From: Spiroplasma floricola 23-6
Lineage (GTDB): Bacteria > Bacillota_I > Bacilli_A > Mycoplasmatales > Mycoplasmataceae
Length of the DNA: 64,000 nt
NCBI RefSeq assembly: GCF_002813555.1
Contig: NZ_CP025057.1
Span: 124,001 to 188,000, forward strand
Direction: 5' to 3'
The notes under the pieces are model-generated. The model was not told the DNA's origin. It saw only the letters and a list, made by a program, of their open reading frames with translations, and did no database searches. Position 1 is the first letter of the stretch. Each line of letters starts with the position of its first letter. Of this stretch, positions 33,680 to 45,820 are shown in pieces. The position numbers and the translations under genes were made by a program.

Positions 33680-34204
33680 ATGGATAAATTAATTTTAACT
33701 AATCTACAAGATTATATTAATGAACATATTAAAATGCAATTAAATTGTTTTAATTTAAGTAAAAAGTGTGATGAATTAGGATATCCTGGCTTTACACACT
33801 TTTTTCAAGTGCAAGCTCAGGATGAATTCTTACATCAAAGAAGAATAATCAACTATCTTTTAGACAGAGGACAAAATTATAAAATCGGCTCAGTAGAAAT
33901 AACTACTCCTGATTTAAAAAATATAGAAGATATTTTAAAAGAGTATATTAAATGTAGAACTCATTTTGCAAATATTACAAATGAATTTACAAATAATGCA
34001 AAAGAGAAAATGGATTTTACAACAGTTAAATTTTATGAATGATTCTCTATTGATTTCTATGAAGAAATATCAGAAACAAATGATTTATTAGATTGAATTA
34101 AAATGTCTAATGGAAATCATTATGCAATTGATAAAAAAGTTTTAGGAAGAGAAAATCCAGATACACTAGCTGTAGTTGATCCTTTTGCTCCACATCAAGA
34201 TTAA
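33680..34204 (+). CDS. Ferritin-like protein with altered ferroxidase site (174 aa)
   Basis: Four-helix ferritin fold of normal bacterial length. A gap-free hand alignment to E. coli FtnA keeps the E50/H53 pair (AQDEFLH, residues 46-52) and the FxxW..EE pattern of helix D. It places Q20, R93 and F126 where FtnA has the iron ligands E17, E94 and Q127. The cage may therefore store iron differently or serve another role such as DNA or metal binding. GAGGAGG at 33664 fixes the start at 33680; an earlier in-frame ATG at 33620 would translate terminator DNA. A transporter gene follows after 15 bases. Confidence 0.85.
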
Positions 34205-34219
34205 TTAGCAATTATAAAT

Positions 34220-35335
34220 ATGAAAAATGACAAAAATATTTTTTCTAATTTACCAATTGCATTAACAGGTTGTGCTTTAGGGGTAATGACTTTAACTAAT
34301 GCTTGAAAGTTATGAGTAAATAATCAATTTAAAGATAGTTATAATTTTTCCAATATATTTGGAATGATTATAACTAGTAGTGGTTTTTTATTACTAACTT
34401 TGTTCTTAACTTTAATAATTATTAAATATTTATCAAAACCAAAAATTTTTGTTACAGAATTTAAATCACCAATTATAGGTTCTTTAATACCAACTTTATT
34501 TATGGCAACTTTTTCTTGAACTGCTTTTTTAAATTCAATTAAAGTTCCATGATTAGGAGAAATAATTTGATTATTGGTACTTTTAATTTTTATTATTTAT
34601 ATAATTTGCTTTTCAATTTATTATATAAAAAACTTTTCTTGAAAATCTGTTTATCCTTCTTGATTTGTAGTTTGAGTAGGAATAATAGTATTTTGTGTCA
34701 CAGGCTCAACAATGGGAAGTTCAGATACAACAATTGGTTTAACTATTGATCAACAAAAAAATTTTAAAGAGTTTTTGCAATGTTTATCTAAAGTTATTTG
34801 ATATTTTGGATTTAGTGCATATCTTATATTACTGCCAATAGTTTTAATTAAAGTTTTATTTATTCAATTAAAAATTAAAAGTAATGAATTTCCTACTTAT
34901 GGAATTTTTGGAGCACCTGCTAGTTTGTGTTTAGCAGGTTATCTAATTGCTTTTTTTAACACAACAAATAAATTAGGAGAACTTCAAAAACCAATAGTCC
35001 TATTTTTATTTATTTTAGGTATTATATTTATAATATTTGATTACTTAATTATAATTCCAATAATGACTAAGAAATTTATTCCACTTTTTGCTTGCTTTAC
35101 ATTTCCTTTAGCCATAACTTCTTTTGCTTCAGAAAAATTATCTCAATTTTTAATAAGTGATAATAATAAAACTTTTTCTAATATTGTTCACTGAATTAGT
35201 TTTGTGGAAATAATAATTGCTAGCTTGTCAATTTTATATGTTACTTTTGGTTTAATAGTTTTTTCAGTTAATAAACTAAAATATGAACCTAATAATAAAG
35301 AAGTAAATAAAAAATTTTTCAAATGATTTATTTAA
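34220..35335 (+). CDS. TDT-family transporter (tellurite-resistance/dicarboxylate type, 371 aa)
   Basis: Ten-helix membrane protein of the TehA/Mae1/SLAC1 superfamily. The start SNLPIALTGCALGVMTL matches the first helix of TDT proteins, and helices follow at regular spacing with short loops. Family members carry malate, other dicarboxylates, sulfite or chloride; the substrate here cannot be told. There is no strong ribosome binding site at the ATG, which is 15 bases after the ferritin stop, so it may be translated by coupling. The tail ends FFKWFI with TGA-encoded Trp. Confidence 0.8.
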
Positions 35336-35359
35336 AACTACTCTAAAATGTATGAAATG

Positions 35360-35386
35360 AATAGGTATTTATGCCTATTTTTTTTT
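35360..35386 (+). terminator. Terminator after the TDT transporter
   Basis: AATAGGTA, TTTA loop, TGCCTATT and a T run. Confidence 0.85.
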
Positions 35387-35418
35387 AACTCATTCCACTT
35401 CTCTAGATAATTTTTATG

Positions 35419-35532
35419 ATGCTAAGAATAAGTTTAAGGGATAACAAATCAATAGATTTCAATTTAGATAAATTAGAGATATTAGGGTTAAAAGATGTAA
35501 ATCACAAAACACTAATGGAAAAAAATCATTAA
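35419..35532 (+). pseudogene. Short orphan ORF, possibly a gene remnant (37 aa)
   Basis: An open frame (starts MLRISLRDNK) without a ribosome binding site. Its amino-acid pattern looks protein-like (SIDFNLDKLEILGLKDV). It sits alone in a 300-base gap between the TDT gene and a secreted-protein gene. It may be the end of a decayed gene or a chance ORF; the rest of the gap (35533-35690) is AT-rich with no further signal that I can support. Confidence 0.2.
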
Positions 35533-35714
35533 AAATAAAAATATAAAATTTTTTTAAAATTTATTAAAAATGAAAAATAGACTTTTTATTTTCATTTTTT
35601 CTATTAATCACTTTTATAAAAGATTGCTTTTTTAATTTTATAAATTAATATTTTATTATAACAATCATGTCTTAAGGTTGGTAGGGTGGGATGCTGAAAG
35701 AAAGGTATTTGTAT

Positions 35715-36614
35715 ATGTTAAAACTTTTAAGTCTTATAGGAACATTAGGAGTTTCTACTTCTGCTGTTGCACCAGTTATTATGTTAGAACAAAATATTAA
35801 TGATAATATTTCAATTCGTGTTGAGGCAGGAATAATGAGAGTTAATGTAAATAATAGTAAACATTTTGATAAAGATGGAAAAATAATTGTTGGTACATAT
35901 GATTATAAAGAAGTGCTAATAAAAGCAATTGAAGAACAAAGAGCCTTCAACAAATCAAATAATGTAACTAATTTTGTCATTAAAAATAGTATTGTAAGAC
36001 TTCCAGGTATATCATTTGATGGAACAATAAGAGTTGGTCGAACACTTACAGAAGTAATTAATGCAAAGAATTATGAAATATTGAATATGAATGTTACAGT
36101 AGATAAACTAGACAATTGAGGAAATTATACTTATGCTATTAGTTATGAAGCTATAGCAGATGGAAAAATGATTGGAGAAAATCTTTATGGCTATCAAAGA
36201 CTTCAATCTTTAGCTGATTTCCAAATTAAACCTGGATATAATATGATATTTGAAACAGAATATAATATATCAGAATCAATTGAACATACTGATACATTAT
36301 TTAACTCAAATATTTATTTACCAGATTTAGGTATAAATTTTTTATCAGAACAAATAATTGACATGTTTAATTCTGAAAAAAATACTTTAAATGATCAAGC
36401 AATTAAATATATTAATTCTACTTTAAAAGTTAAACTGAATGTTGTTGAATCTTTAAATGTTTATAAAGCAGTTTCTAATAATAATGATTCTTTTTCAATA
36501 GGAGAAGCTTATTCAAATCAAGAATATGTAAAAGATCAATATTTTTATGTCTCATTTAGTTCAAAAGATGCAATTGGAACATTTAATATGTTAGTAAGTA
36601 ATAACAAAAAATAA
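35715..36614 (+). CDS. Secreted protein with lipoprotein-like signal but no lipobox Cys (299 aa)
   Basis: The N-terminus (MLKLLSLIGTLGVSTSAVAP) matches the usual Spiroplasma signal sequence, but the VVAC lipobox is replaced by VAPVIM, so it should be cleaved or anchored by other means. The start at 35715 is chosen for the signal and for GAAAGG at 35700. An in-frame ATG at 35691 adds eight residues and has a poorly spaced site. The remainder is rich in Asn, Ile and Lys with two similar beta-rich halves (VNVNNSKHF; VKLNVVESL). I do not recognise a domain. A terminator follows. Confidence 0.7.
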
Positions 36615-36619
36615 AGCAT

Positions 36620-36651
36620 AAAAATGATTTATATCTATAAATCATTTTTTT
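36620..36651 (+). terminator. Terminator after the secreted protein
   Basis: AAAATGATTTATA and its complement with a two- to three-base loop, then T7. Confidence 0.85.
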
Positions 36652-36738
36652 ACTTTTAAAGTATTATTTAAATATTGTCATTATTAATGTATTAAGAATC
36701 TCTATTTGCTAGTTAATTTTTTTAGTTTTTAAAAATGT

Positions 36739-36744
36739 TATAAT
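36739..36744 (+). promoter_or_regulatory. Extended -10 of the helicase operon
   Basis: TGTTATAAT, 31 bases before the start codon, with an AGGGGG site in between at 36760. Confidence 0.5.
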
Positions 36745-36774
36745 AAGAAGAGTGTAAGATAGGGGGCCAATTTT

Positions 36775-39700
36775 ATGTCAAACATAATTGAAAATAATGG
36801 TGTTAAAGAAATAATTTTGGATTTCTCATTTTTACAAAATGTTCAATTCAAAGATAACCCAGCAACTTTAGATCAAATAATAGAAGAGTTAGGTATTAAA
36901 GGCATTTCAACATGTTTAGATTTTCAAAACTTTTTAAGAAACTCTCTTGCTAAAAAATCATTTATATGTCTTTTAGATGATAAAACTAAGCAGTTCTCTA
37001 AAAAAGATAAAAATAAAACTTCATATAATGGAATTTTAAGAATAGAGTTTGATTTTAAAAATCAATCATTGTTATCTGATGGAACTTATTTAGGATTTTA
37101 TGTTAATATAGATACCAAAAATGCATCATTAACAATTAGCTCTATATTTGTAACAAGGTTAAAGCCAATTGCTCAAGAGTTTGAAACAATGATTCAAGAA
37201 TCACAAATACTTATAATAAGAAATCAAGGACAAATCAAAGATGATGAGTTAATAAGACGAAATGTATTAAATTCATCAAATATTTTAGAAATTGGAAAAC
37301 TATTATCAACTTTTGAAGAAGAAAGAGAAAGATGATCAAACTATTTAGACTTTTGTGAAGATTTACTTAAACTAGAAAGAAAAAAGTCGCTTCCATATTT
37401 AGGTGTTAATTATTCAAAAGCAATTAAAATTGATAAACTTCATTTTGAGAGCGACTTATTAACATATGAAAAAAAGAATTTAAAATCAAAAAGTCTTAAA
37501 TATTTAGATATAAAAGCAGAGAGCTTATTAAAAAGTAAAGATATATCTTTTGATTTTACAAATATTGTAGTATTAGATTTACTTGTAGATGATATTGATA
37601 AGGTTAATAAAATAAAAAAGACAAAGGAACTCTCATTAGTTTCTATTAATAAAAATAAAAATATTAAAACTACTCATGAACTTGTTAAAAATATTCATGA
37701 TATTTTTGATTTTGATTTTGAAAAAACTAAAGATATGCAAAATATTTTAAATGTTTCTACAATGTTAGGAGTTTTAGAAGACTCAATTAGTTTTGAAGAA
37801 TATTGATTAAAAAATATGGAAACCATTTTTCTTGGTGAAAATAAGGAGCTAGAGTTTTTATTAAAAGAAAATCCAAGAGAAATGAAAGAATGACAAATAA
37901 AAAAAATAGTTTTTGAAATTGAACAAGAATTTAATGAAGAAATATTTGAAGTAAAAAATAATTTGGACTATTTAAGTTCAGGTTATATTGCCTATACAGG
38001 AATTGGAGATGATATATTAATTGAACGCTCTAAACAGGTTATTAAAAAAATATCTGAGGGAAATACTAAAAATCCATATCTTGTAAATTACTTATTTAAT
38101 ACAAAATTAGTTGAATTATCTGAATTATCAGATGATATTAAAATTAATGATGAAGAGTTTCAATTTGATTTAAACTATGAGCAAAAAGAAGCTGTTAGAA
38201 AAGCTGTAAATACAAAAGATATTTTTATTTTACAAGGTCCACCAGGAACAGGAAAAACACAGGTAATATGTGAAATAATAACTCAATTATCAAAATTAAA
38301 TAGGAAAGTATTACTATCAAGTCAAAATCATGAAGCATTAAGAAATGTAGTTAATAGATTACCACTAGATCCAAACTTAAATAAAATTAGATTAACAAAT
38401 CAATTAAATTTAAAAACACAAGATACTAATAATTTTTCTCCTGATAGAGTTTTATACAATTATTATAAATCAATTGGTAAAAAGGCATTTGATGACATGA
38501 GTAATGATGAAAAAACAATTGAGGAGTTTTATTCTTATAAAAGTGATTTAGAGAATTTAATTAATATAAATAAAAGTTTTAATCAAAATAATAAGCAAAT
38601 AAAAACTTTACAAGAGGAAATTGATAAATTAAATAGAGAAATAATCTCTTTTAAAGAAAAAAAATTGGATACTATAAGAATTAAAAACAGCTTAAAAGAA
38701 GAGTTAATTAATATAGAAAATTTAATAGAAGTTTTAGAGACTAAAGATTTTTATTCAACAGTTAAAGTAAGTGAAAAAATTGAAGAATGTTTTAAAAATA
38801 CAATACAATATGAATTAGAGAATTTCATTTATAAAAATCTAAACTTTAATCCAAAGGATTTTCAAAATATTTATTTTTTAATAAAAGAAGTTGTAAATGA
38901 GATTTATTATAAAAATGAATTATTTATTGAAATAAGAAACGCTAAAAATAATGCCAATAAATTTAGAAGAAATGCAGATTTTGATTTAGCAGAAAAAGAA
39001 GAAAGTAAAATTTTGGGTTTCCAACAAATTATAAATCTGGATAATAGAATTACCGAATTGGAAAATCTATTCTCAATTTTTATTTCATCTTTAAAAAATT
39101 TAAAAATGGAAGCTGAGTTAGATTTACAAGATGAAGTAAATATAAACTTATTTGACTCTGATTTAAATCAACTTGAAATTAAAAAAAATGAATTAGTGAT
39201 TTCAAGAAATAACTTAATTGAAAATTCAGGTGGAAATACAAAAGAACTTAGAGATTTAATCAAAACAGTAAATTATAAATTTAATATAAATTTAGGTTTA
39301 GATGCTATGGATTTGGAGAATCAAGTTAAAGGAGAATTAAAAAAACTTGAAACTAAATTGCAACAAAGTAAGAAAAGAAAAGAAAATTTCTTTCAGATTT
39401 ATACAGAAATAATTAAATATCTAAAAGATAACTATAAAATAATAAATAATTTTAAAGAGGAATTAGCTTCAGCAGATTTTACAAATCAAATGTTTAAAGA
39501 TAGTCAAAGATATATAAAAACAGTTTTAGATAATCTAGTTAATGTTTACTCCATGACTTTAACTTCAACAAACTTATTTAAATTTAATAAGAATAATTTT
39601 GCCAATAAACTTGGATTAGAGGAGTTAAATTTAAAAAATATGAATGTTGATGTTGTTATTATTGATGAAGCGTCTAAAGCAACTCTATTAGAAATTTTAA

Positions 39701-40635
39701 TGCCATTGATTTATGGTAAGTCTTTAATTTTAGTTGGAGATTATAGACAACTTCCTCCTATTCTTAAGTTACAACCAAATGATGTTGAACAAGTAAATGA
39801 ATTTTTTAATAAAGATTATAGTTATAATTTGATGTATGAGTTACTTGATGAGTCAGCTTTTAAAAAGTTAATTAGTGCAGGTAATAAAACAATAACTACT
39901 TTTTTAAAAACCCAATATAGAAGTCATGAACAAATTATGAATGTTGTTAATAAATTTTATGAAGGAAATTTGAAAGTAGATTCTCAAGTTAGTAATCAGA
40001 AAAGACATGATTTAAAAATAACTAATAGCTCTGGAAAAAATATTATTGATTCACGCAGTTCTGTTTATTGAATTGACTCATCTAAAAACTTACAAAATGA
40101 AATAAATTTTGAACAAGGAGAAGAATATTCAACAAGCTTATTTAATGAATTAGAATTACAGATAACTAAAAAACTTTTAAATAAAATAAATGAGGCAGTT
40201 AAAGAAAAAAACTCAAAAATAAAACCTTCAGTAGCTATAATAAGTTTTTATGGTTTACATGTAGAGAAATTAAAAAGAGAAATAAATTTAAAAAAATATG
40301 AAAATATTAATATTATTATTAACACAGTTGATGATTTTCAAGGTAAAGAAGCTGATTATGTTTTAGTTAACATTGTAAGAAATCCAGAAAAATTATCAAA
40401 CAAATCGGGAAGAGAATTTTTAAAAAAATATGAGAGAATAAATGTTGCTTTTTCAAGAGCAAGAGAATTATTAATAATTATTGGTGCTCAAAGAGCTGTT
40501 AATGATATTACTGTTAAAATTCCAACTATAGAGAATCCTAATGTTTCAAACAGTTATCAAGTTTATGCAGATATAATTGCAAAGTTGGATTTTGAAGGTT
40601 GTCTATTAAAACCCATTGATATTTTGGAGGACTAA
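36775..40635 (+). CDS. Upf1-like SF1 helicase, first gene of an uncharacterised operon (1286 aa)
   Basis: DNA or RNA helicase of superfamily 1B (AAA_11/AAA_12 type). The N-terminal ~460 residues are unassigned. Walker A GPPGTGKT is at 488-495. The Walker B sequence VVIIDEAS has its Asp at 964, followed by motif III GDYRQLPP (988-995), motif IV QYRSHEQI, motif V DDFQGKEADYV and motif VI VAFSRAREL. About 470 residues, largely coiled coil, separate motif I from II, much longer than in UvrD-type enzymes. All catalytic motifs look intact. The next gene starts three bases after the stop. Upf1-like helicases recur in bacterial conflict systems, but the exact role here is unknown. Confidence 0.88.
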
Positions 40636-40638
40636 AAA

Positions 40639-42906
40639 ATGATATTTAATAAAATTGAAATTCTATATGATAAATTATATTTAGCTTTAAAAATTAAATA
40701 TTCAGAAATTAGAAAACCAACATTTATGGAATTTTTGATTTTATTAATTATTATAGAATATCCAAATAAAAGAAAAACTCTATCAGAAATTTTGAAACAG
40801 GATTTTAATATATTAAATCAAACAGTGTTTGAAAAAGCTTTAAGAGATTTAATTAACTTTAAAGTTATTGAGGTAAATAAAATTAGACTGAGTGTTGATT
40901 TATTAAATATGAATATTCCAATTAATAATTTTAAAATAAAAGAACAAATTGAACAAAAATTCAAAACTGGAGACTATACAATTTCTCAAGATAATAAGAC
41001 TCAAGATTTTAAATATTTTTTTGATCCAATTACAAAGGAAATAGAAGTTTTAAAAGAAATTAACTGAGATAAAAGAATAACTGATTTAAAATTTAGCCAC
41101 AAAATTAATATTCCAGTTGAGTATTCACAAATTAAAAATAAAAATTTAATTTCATCTAAACTAAGTGAATTAGTTAAACAAGATCAAAATTTATTTGGAG
41201 AAAACTGTGTTTTAAAAAATATCTCAATTGACGATGAATTAATAGAAAATATTAGAGCATTTGAAGAATACATAAAAACAGAAAATGTCGCAATAGAAGC
41301 TTCAATAGAAATTTTTAATAACGGGGCTTTTAAAATTAAAACAGATAATAACTTCTTTAATAATTATCTAAGATTAAACTCTGAAATCTCATTAGAAATT
41401 TTAAAAGATGTTTTAAATAAATATGATGAAAAATTAAAAAAAATATTTGTTCCGGAGATCTCTTTTAAAGACAAACACAAATTTATTTCATCTCCAGAAC
41501 TGTTATCTAATTTAAATGTGAAAACAAATTATAATTTACTTTTAATAAATGATCAATTTATTAAGTCAGATACAGAGATTATAAAGAATAAAGATTTTAC
41601 TAAAAATATTCAAATTATTATTTTTTATAACTCTAAAAGAAATACTAAAGTTACAGATATAGTTGATGACAAATTAATCTTTTATGTTGATTATATTGAT
41701 AATGAAGTTTTGCAATCAAACTCATTTATTTATTTAGATTCTCAAAATTTAATGAATGGTTTTTTAGTAGCAAATAAACTAGTTGAAATTATAAATTTGA
41801 ATATTCCTGTTTTTTTCTTATACAAAAATCCAACAGATCCTTTAAACTTAGTTTCACTATTTAAATCAAATATTAAAAATGCTTTAGAAAAGTTTGAACA
41901 TTCTTTATTAAATTCAAATTATAAAACTTCAATGAGCATATATATAATTTTGGAGAGACTTAGTTTAGAAAGGGAAGTAATTGCAATTCTAGAAAAATTT
42001 TTATTAGATACTGTAAATAGTGGATCAAACTATATTGAAATGAGAAATTATTTATTAGAATCAGAAAATAGAAAATTATCTTTAACTCTTGAAAAAATAG
42101 CAAAAGATTTAATTATAGATATTTCAAAAAATAAATCAGATGAAGAGATGTTTGAGATAATTAAAAATTATGAATTTAAAGACTCAAAAAATATATTAGA
42201 TATTTTTAATAAAATTGATGTAGAAAATAATATTGAAAATATATATAAAATGAATCATTATTTACAGGAAAATTCAATTGATGGCTGAAAATTTAATGTA
42301 AAGAACTCTTTGATAGTATTAACTAATTATTTTAAAAATAATAATAGAGCTGAAATGTTTAATGATAATAAATATAACTCAGATGTTTGAATTCAACATG
42401 CAAATACCTTAAATTTAATTGGAAAACTAACTAAAGAGTTGTATATGTCTAACTATCAATTTGTAGAAGATAATTATAGTAGATTATTGACATCTTTAAT
42501 AGATTTAGTTAAAAACTCATTAGATATAAAAAAACTTGATACTTATTTAATTAATTTGTCTGAATCTCTAGTTGATTTTTATAAAACATATTACAAGTAT
42601 AAAATTACTGAACTTCAAACTCTTTTAAATACTAGTATAAATTACAAAGTCCAACTTATTGCAGGAAAATATATTAATAATATTGAACAAGCTTTAAATA
42701 AATTTTTAGATAAAAGTATATATAATATGCCAATTGAGTTAAAATTAGAATGAGTAAAAAATATTGAAAATAAATCAGATGAAGTTGAAAAAATTTTAAA
42801 AGATGATGAACAAACTTATAAAATAGCTCTTAATATAATATTTGGTAAAAAAAGAGAATATACAGAAGATGATTTAATAAAATATACTACTTTATTTGGA
42901 GGATAA
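40639..42906 (+). CDS. Uncharacterised protein of the helicase operon (755 aa)
   Basis: I do not recognise this protein. Residues about 28-80 (FMEFLILLIIIEYPNKRKTL and following) have the helix-turn-strand pattern of a winged-helix DNA-binding domain, ending DLINFKVIEV. A central alternating strand/helix region (NIQIIIFYNSKRN; NSFIYLDSQNLMNGFLVANK; IPVFFLYKN) resembles a PLD-nuclease or Toprim-like alpha/beta fold without clear catalytic residues. The C-terminal ~350 residues are helical. GGAGG within the helicase's last codons is the ribosome binding site, so the two genes are translationally coupled. No signal peptide or membrane segment. Confidence 0.75.
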
Positions 42907-42911
42907 TAGTT

Positions 42912-44006
42912 ATGAGTATGACAGCTGAAGAAATTTTAGTTAATTGTGAAAAGCAATTTAATTTTATAAAAAAAGATATTGATTTTTTAATAAAGTATAT
43001 CAATCAATTAATAGATGAATGTAAACAAATTGATAGTTCAGGATATTTTAAAAAACAAATAGAGCAAATCTTAGAAGAATTAACTAAAGAACAAATGGAT
43101 TTAGCTAAAAATACCTATGAAAGAGAAGTCTCTTCTAACACTCATGTTGCAATTGAAACATATAATGAAATTCAAAGATATGCAGAAAGAAAAAGAGAAG
43201 TTATTGCCGATTTTAAAGCAAAAGTATTCTGTTTCAAAAAAGATGTTCTTGAAAAAGAACAAGAAAATTTATTAAAAGCATTAGATAAAAATGTATTTGA
43301 AGATATAGAAAACTTAAAAAACTCTTTGATTGCTAAGTATTCTAACTCTGAAGATAAATTATATATAAAAAGATTGTTTGAACAAAACCAGCACACTTTG
43401 ATTAATAAAAAAGACAATGAGTTATATGACTTTGTTTTGCAAAATTTAAAAAAATATAAAGCCTCAAATAGTTCTATTGTAAAAGAAGTTGTTTCTTCTT
43501 CAATTGATCTTTACAAAGATGATCAAGATATTGTAAATTCTATAAAACAAGATGCAAAAGAATTTATGAGTTTAATTAACTTAATTAATTTACAAGGTAA
43601 TATTAAAGATTATTTTCTGAAATCATCAAAAACAGCAGAGCAAGAAGCTGTAAGAAAAGATAATGTAATAAAAATTGTTAAAGCTATTAGAGAGGTTGGG
43701 TATATTGTTAATGAAGACAATATTAGAAAACTAGCGGAAAAAAATTTAGTTCTAATTCATGGAGAAAAGTTAAGTGGGGAAACTGCAGACTTTGCTGTAA
43801 GATTAGATGGAAGTTTTGTTTATAATTGAGAAGGTTTTGAAGATCATAAACATGATGTTGATGCTCAAAATTTTCTTAATAAACTTAAAGAATTTAATCT
43901 TCACTCTAGTGATGAATTTAAAAAACAATATAGAGAACCAAAATATATTGCTAAAAATAAAAAAATAATTAAGGATAAAAATACTAATTCTAATTCAAGT
44001 AAGTAG
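42912..44006 (+). CDS. Uncharacterised coiled-coil protein of the helicase operon (364 aa)
   Basis: I do not recognise this protein. The first ~150 residues are charged and heptad-rich (EQILEELTKEQMDLAK), strongly suggesting a long coiled coil; residues ~150-300 are helical. The tail, after VLIHGEKLSGETADFAVRL, is polar and ends in a Lys/Asn-rich stretch. The GGAGG site lies in the end of the preceding gene, five bases away. Possible scaffold or adaptor for the AAA+ ATPase that follows (inference only). Confidence 0.72.
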
Positions 44007-44014
44007 GTGAGAAA

Positions 44015-45820
44015 ATGAGTGTAAAAAGAGAATTAAATCAGTTAAAAAATTTAATAGGTATTAAAAAAGCCATTATTATTGAAGGAAATATAGATGATAT
44101 TTATGAGTTCGAGGGTAATTACATTAATATTCATGAAATTATAATGAATATTTTTGATCAAAAGAATTATTTGGATAAATTTGTTTTTGATCAAAATTCA
44201 GGCTTAAAAGGAAAAAAGATATCTAATTTAATTTTACACTCAGTTTCTGAAAATCAAGGTGACTCTATTTCAAATGATTTTGAAGAGTTATTTTCTAATG
44301 ACAATGAGTCTGAAAGTTCTGATTCTTTAGTGCTAAAAAAACCGATTGATTTTTTTAAGATTTTAAATAAGAATATTAATAGAGAAGATGAAAAAAAAGT
44401 TGGTTTTATAGCAGATTATACAAATTATGTTTTTAGTGATCAGGGATTGGATGTTGATGATAGAAGTGTTCTTACAGAATTTTCAAAAACATTAAAAGAA
44501 TCTAATTTTTTAATTTCCAAAATTGATGAATTAACTAACTGTATAATTTTTTTAACTAAAAAAATCAATCAGTTACCACCAAGTTTATATTTAGATAATC
44601 CAGAAATAATAATATTAACTTTACCAAAACCAAGTAGAGATGAAAGAAAAGAATTTTTAGCAACAATTAAACCAAGAGTTCAAGTGATAGATATAGCAAG
44701 TGAATTTAACAATATTGTTGATGCAACAGAAGGTTGAACTTTGAAAGAAATCTCACATTTTGCAAAATTTAGTTGCAATTTTGAAAGCCCCTTAAAGTTT
44801 AATAAAATGTTCAATATTTATAATTATGGAGAAAAAGTTTCTCCATGAGAAGAATTAAGTTATGAAAAAATGTTGAAGATTAAAGAACAACTTTCATCAA
44901 AAGTTATTGGACAAGATGAAGCAATAGAAAAAGTAGCGAAAGTTATTTATAAGGCATATACTGGTTTAACTGGTATAACTTATTCTTCAAAAAGAAGTAA
45001 ACCAAAAGGAACTTTATTCTTTGTTGGCCCAACAGGAACTGGTAAAACAGAATTGGCAAAAGCTATTACAACTTTTCTTTTTAACGATGAAGCAAATCTA
45101 ATTAGATTTGACATGTCAGAATATGGACAAGAAAACTCAGATCAGAAATTAATAGGAGCACCTCCCGGTTATGTTGGTTTTGAAGGTGGAGGACAACTTA
45201 CAAACTCTGTAAAAGCAAGACCATTTTCAGTAATTCTATTTGATGAAATTGAAAAGGCAAACCCAAAAATATTTGATAAGTTTTTACAAATATTAGAGGA
45301 TGGTAGATTAACAGATAATACAGGACAAACAGTTAGTTTTAGTGAAACTTTTATTATCTTTACTTCAAATATAGGAGCAGCTGATGTAAATCCAAATCAA
45401 AACAAAGAGAATGTTTATAATGAATTTATTAAAAGAGTTCAAGATCATTTTACAAATGAGTTAAATAGACCAGAACTTTTAGGAAGATTTGGAAACAATA
45501 TTGTTCCATTTAATTTCATAAGTGATTTAAGTTTAAAATCTAAAATTATTCGCCAAAAAGTAAAACCAATACAAATTGCAATCTATGAAAAATATAAAGC
45601 AGAATTACATATTGATTTAAATGATCAAAATTTAATTGCAATTATTTTAAGAAATGCAGATGAGAGACGTGGAGGACGTGATGTGTTAAACTCATTAGAA
45701 ACAAATTTAGTTGATCCTCTCTCAGAATTTATTTTTCATAATTTACAAAATATTAGACAAGGAACTAAAATTTTAACTTCTCATAAAGAGGGAAAAATTA
45801 ATTTTATAATAAATGGCTAA
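44015..45820 (+). CDS. ClpB/ClpA-like AAA+ ATPase with degenerate first module (601 aa)
   Basis: Two AAA+ modules. Module 1 (about residues 1-270) has no Walker A lysine: its first strand reads GIKKAIIIEGNIDDIY, and the Walker B-like segment is VGFIADYTNYV, so it is probably non-catalytic. Module 2 is a Clp D2 domain: IGQDEAIEKVAKVI, Walker A GPTGTGKT (338-345), pore loop GAPPGYVGFE, Walker B VILFDEIE (406-413), sensor 1 IIFTSN and RRGGRDV in the C-terminal lid. The classical ClpB N-domain and M-domain are absent, so it is not the housekeeping chaperone. A threading or remodelling role is expected. The next gene overlaps by eight bases. Confidence 0.87.
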
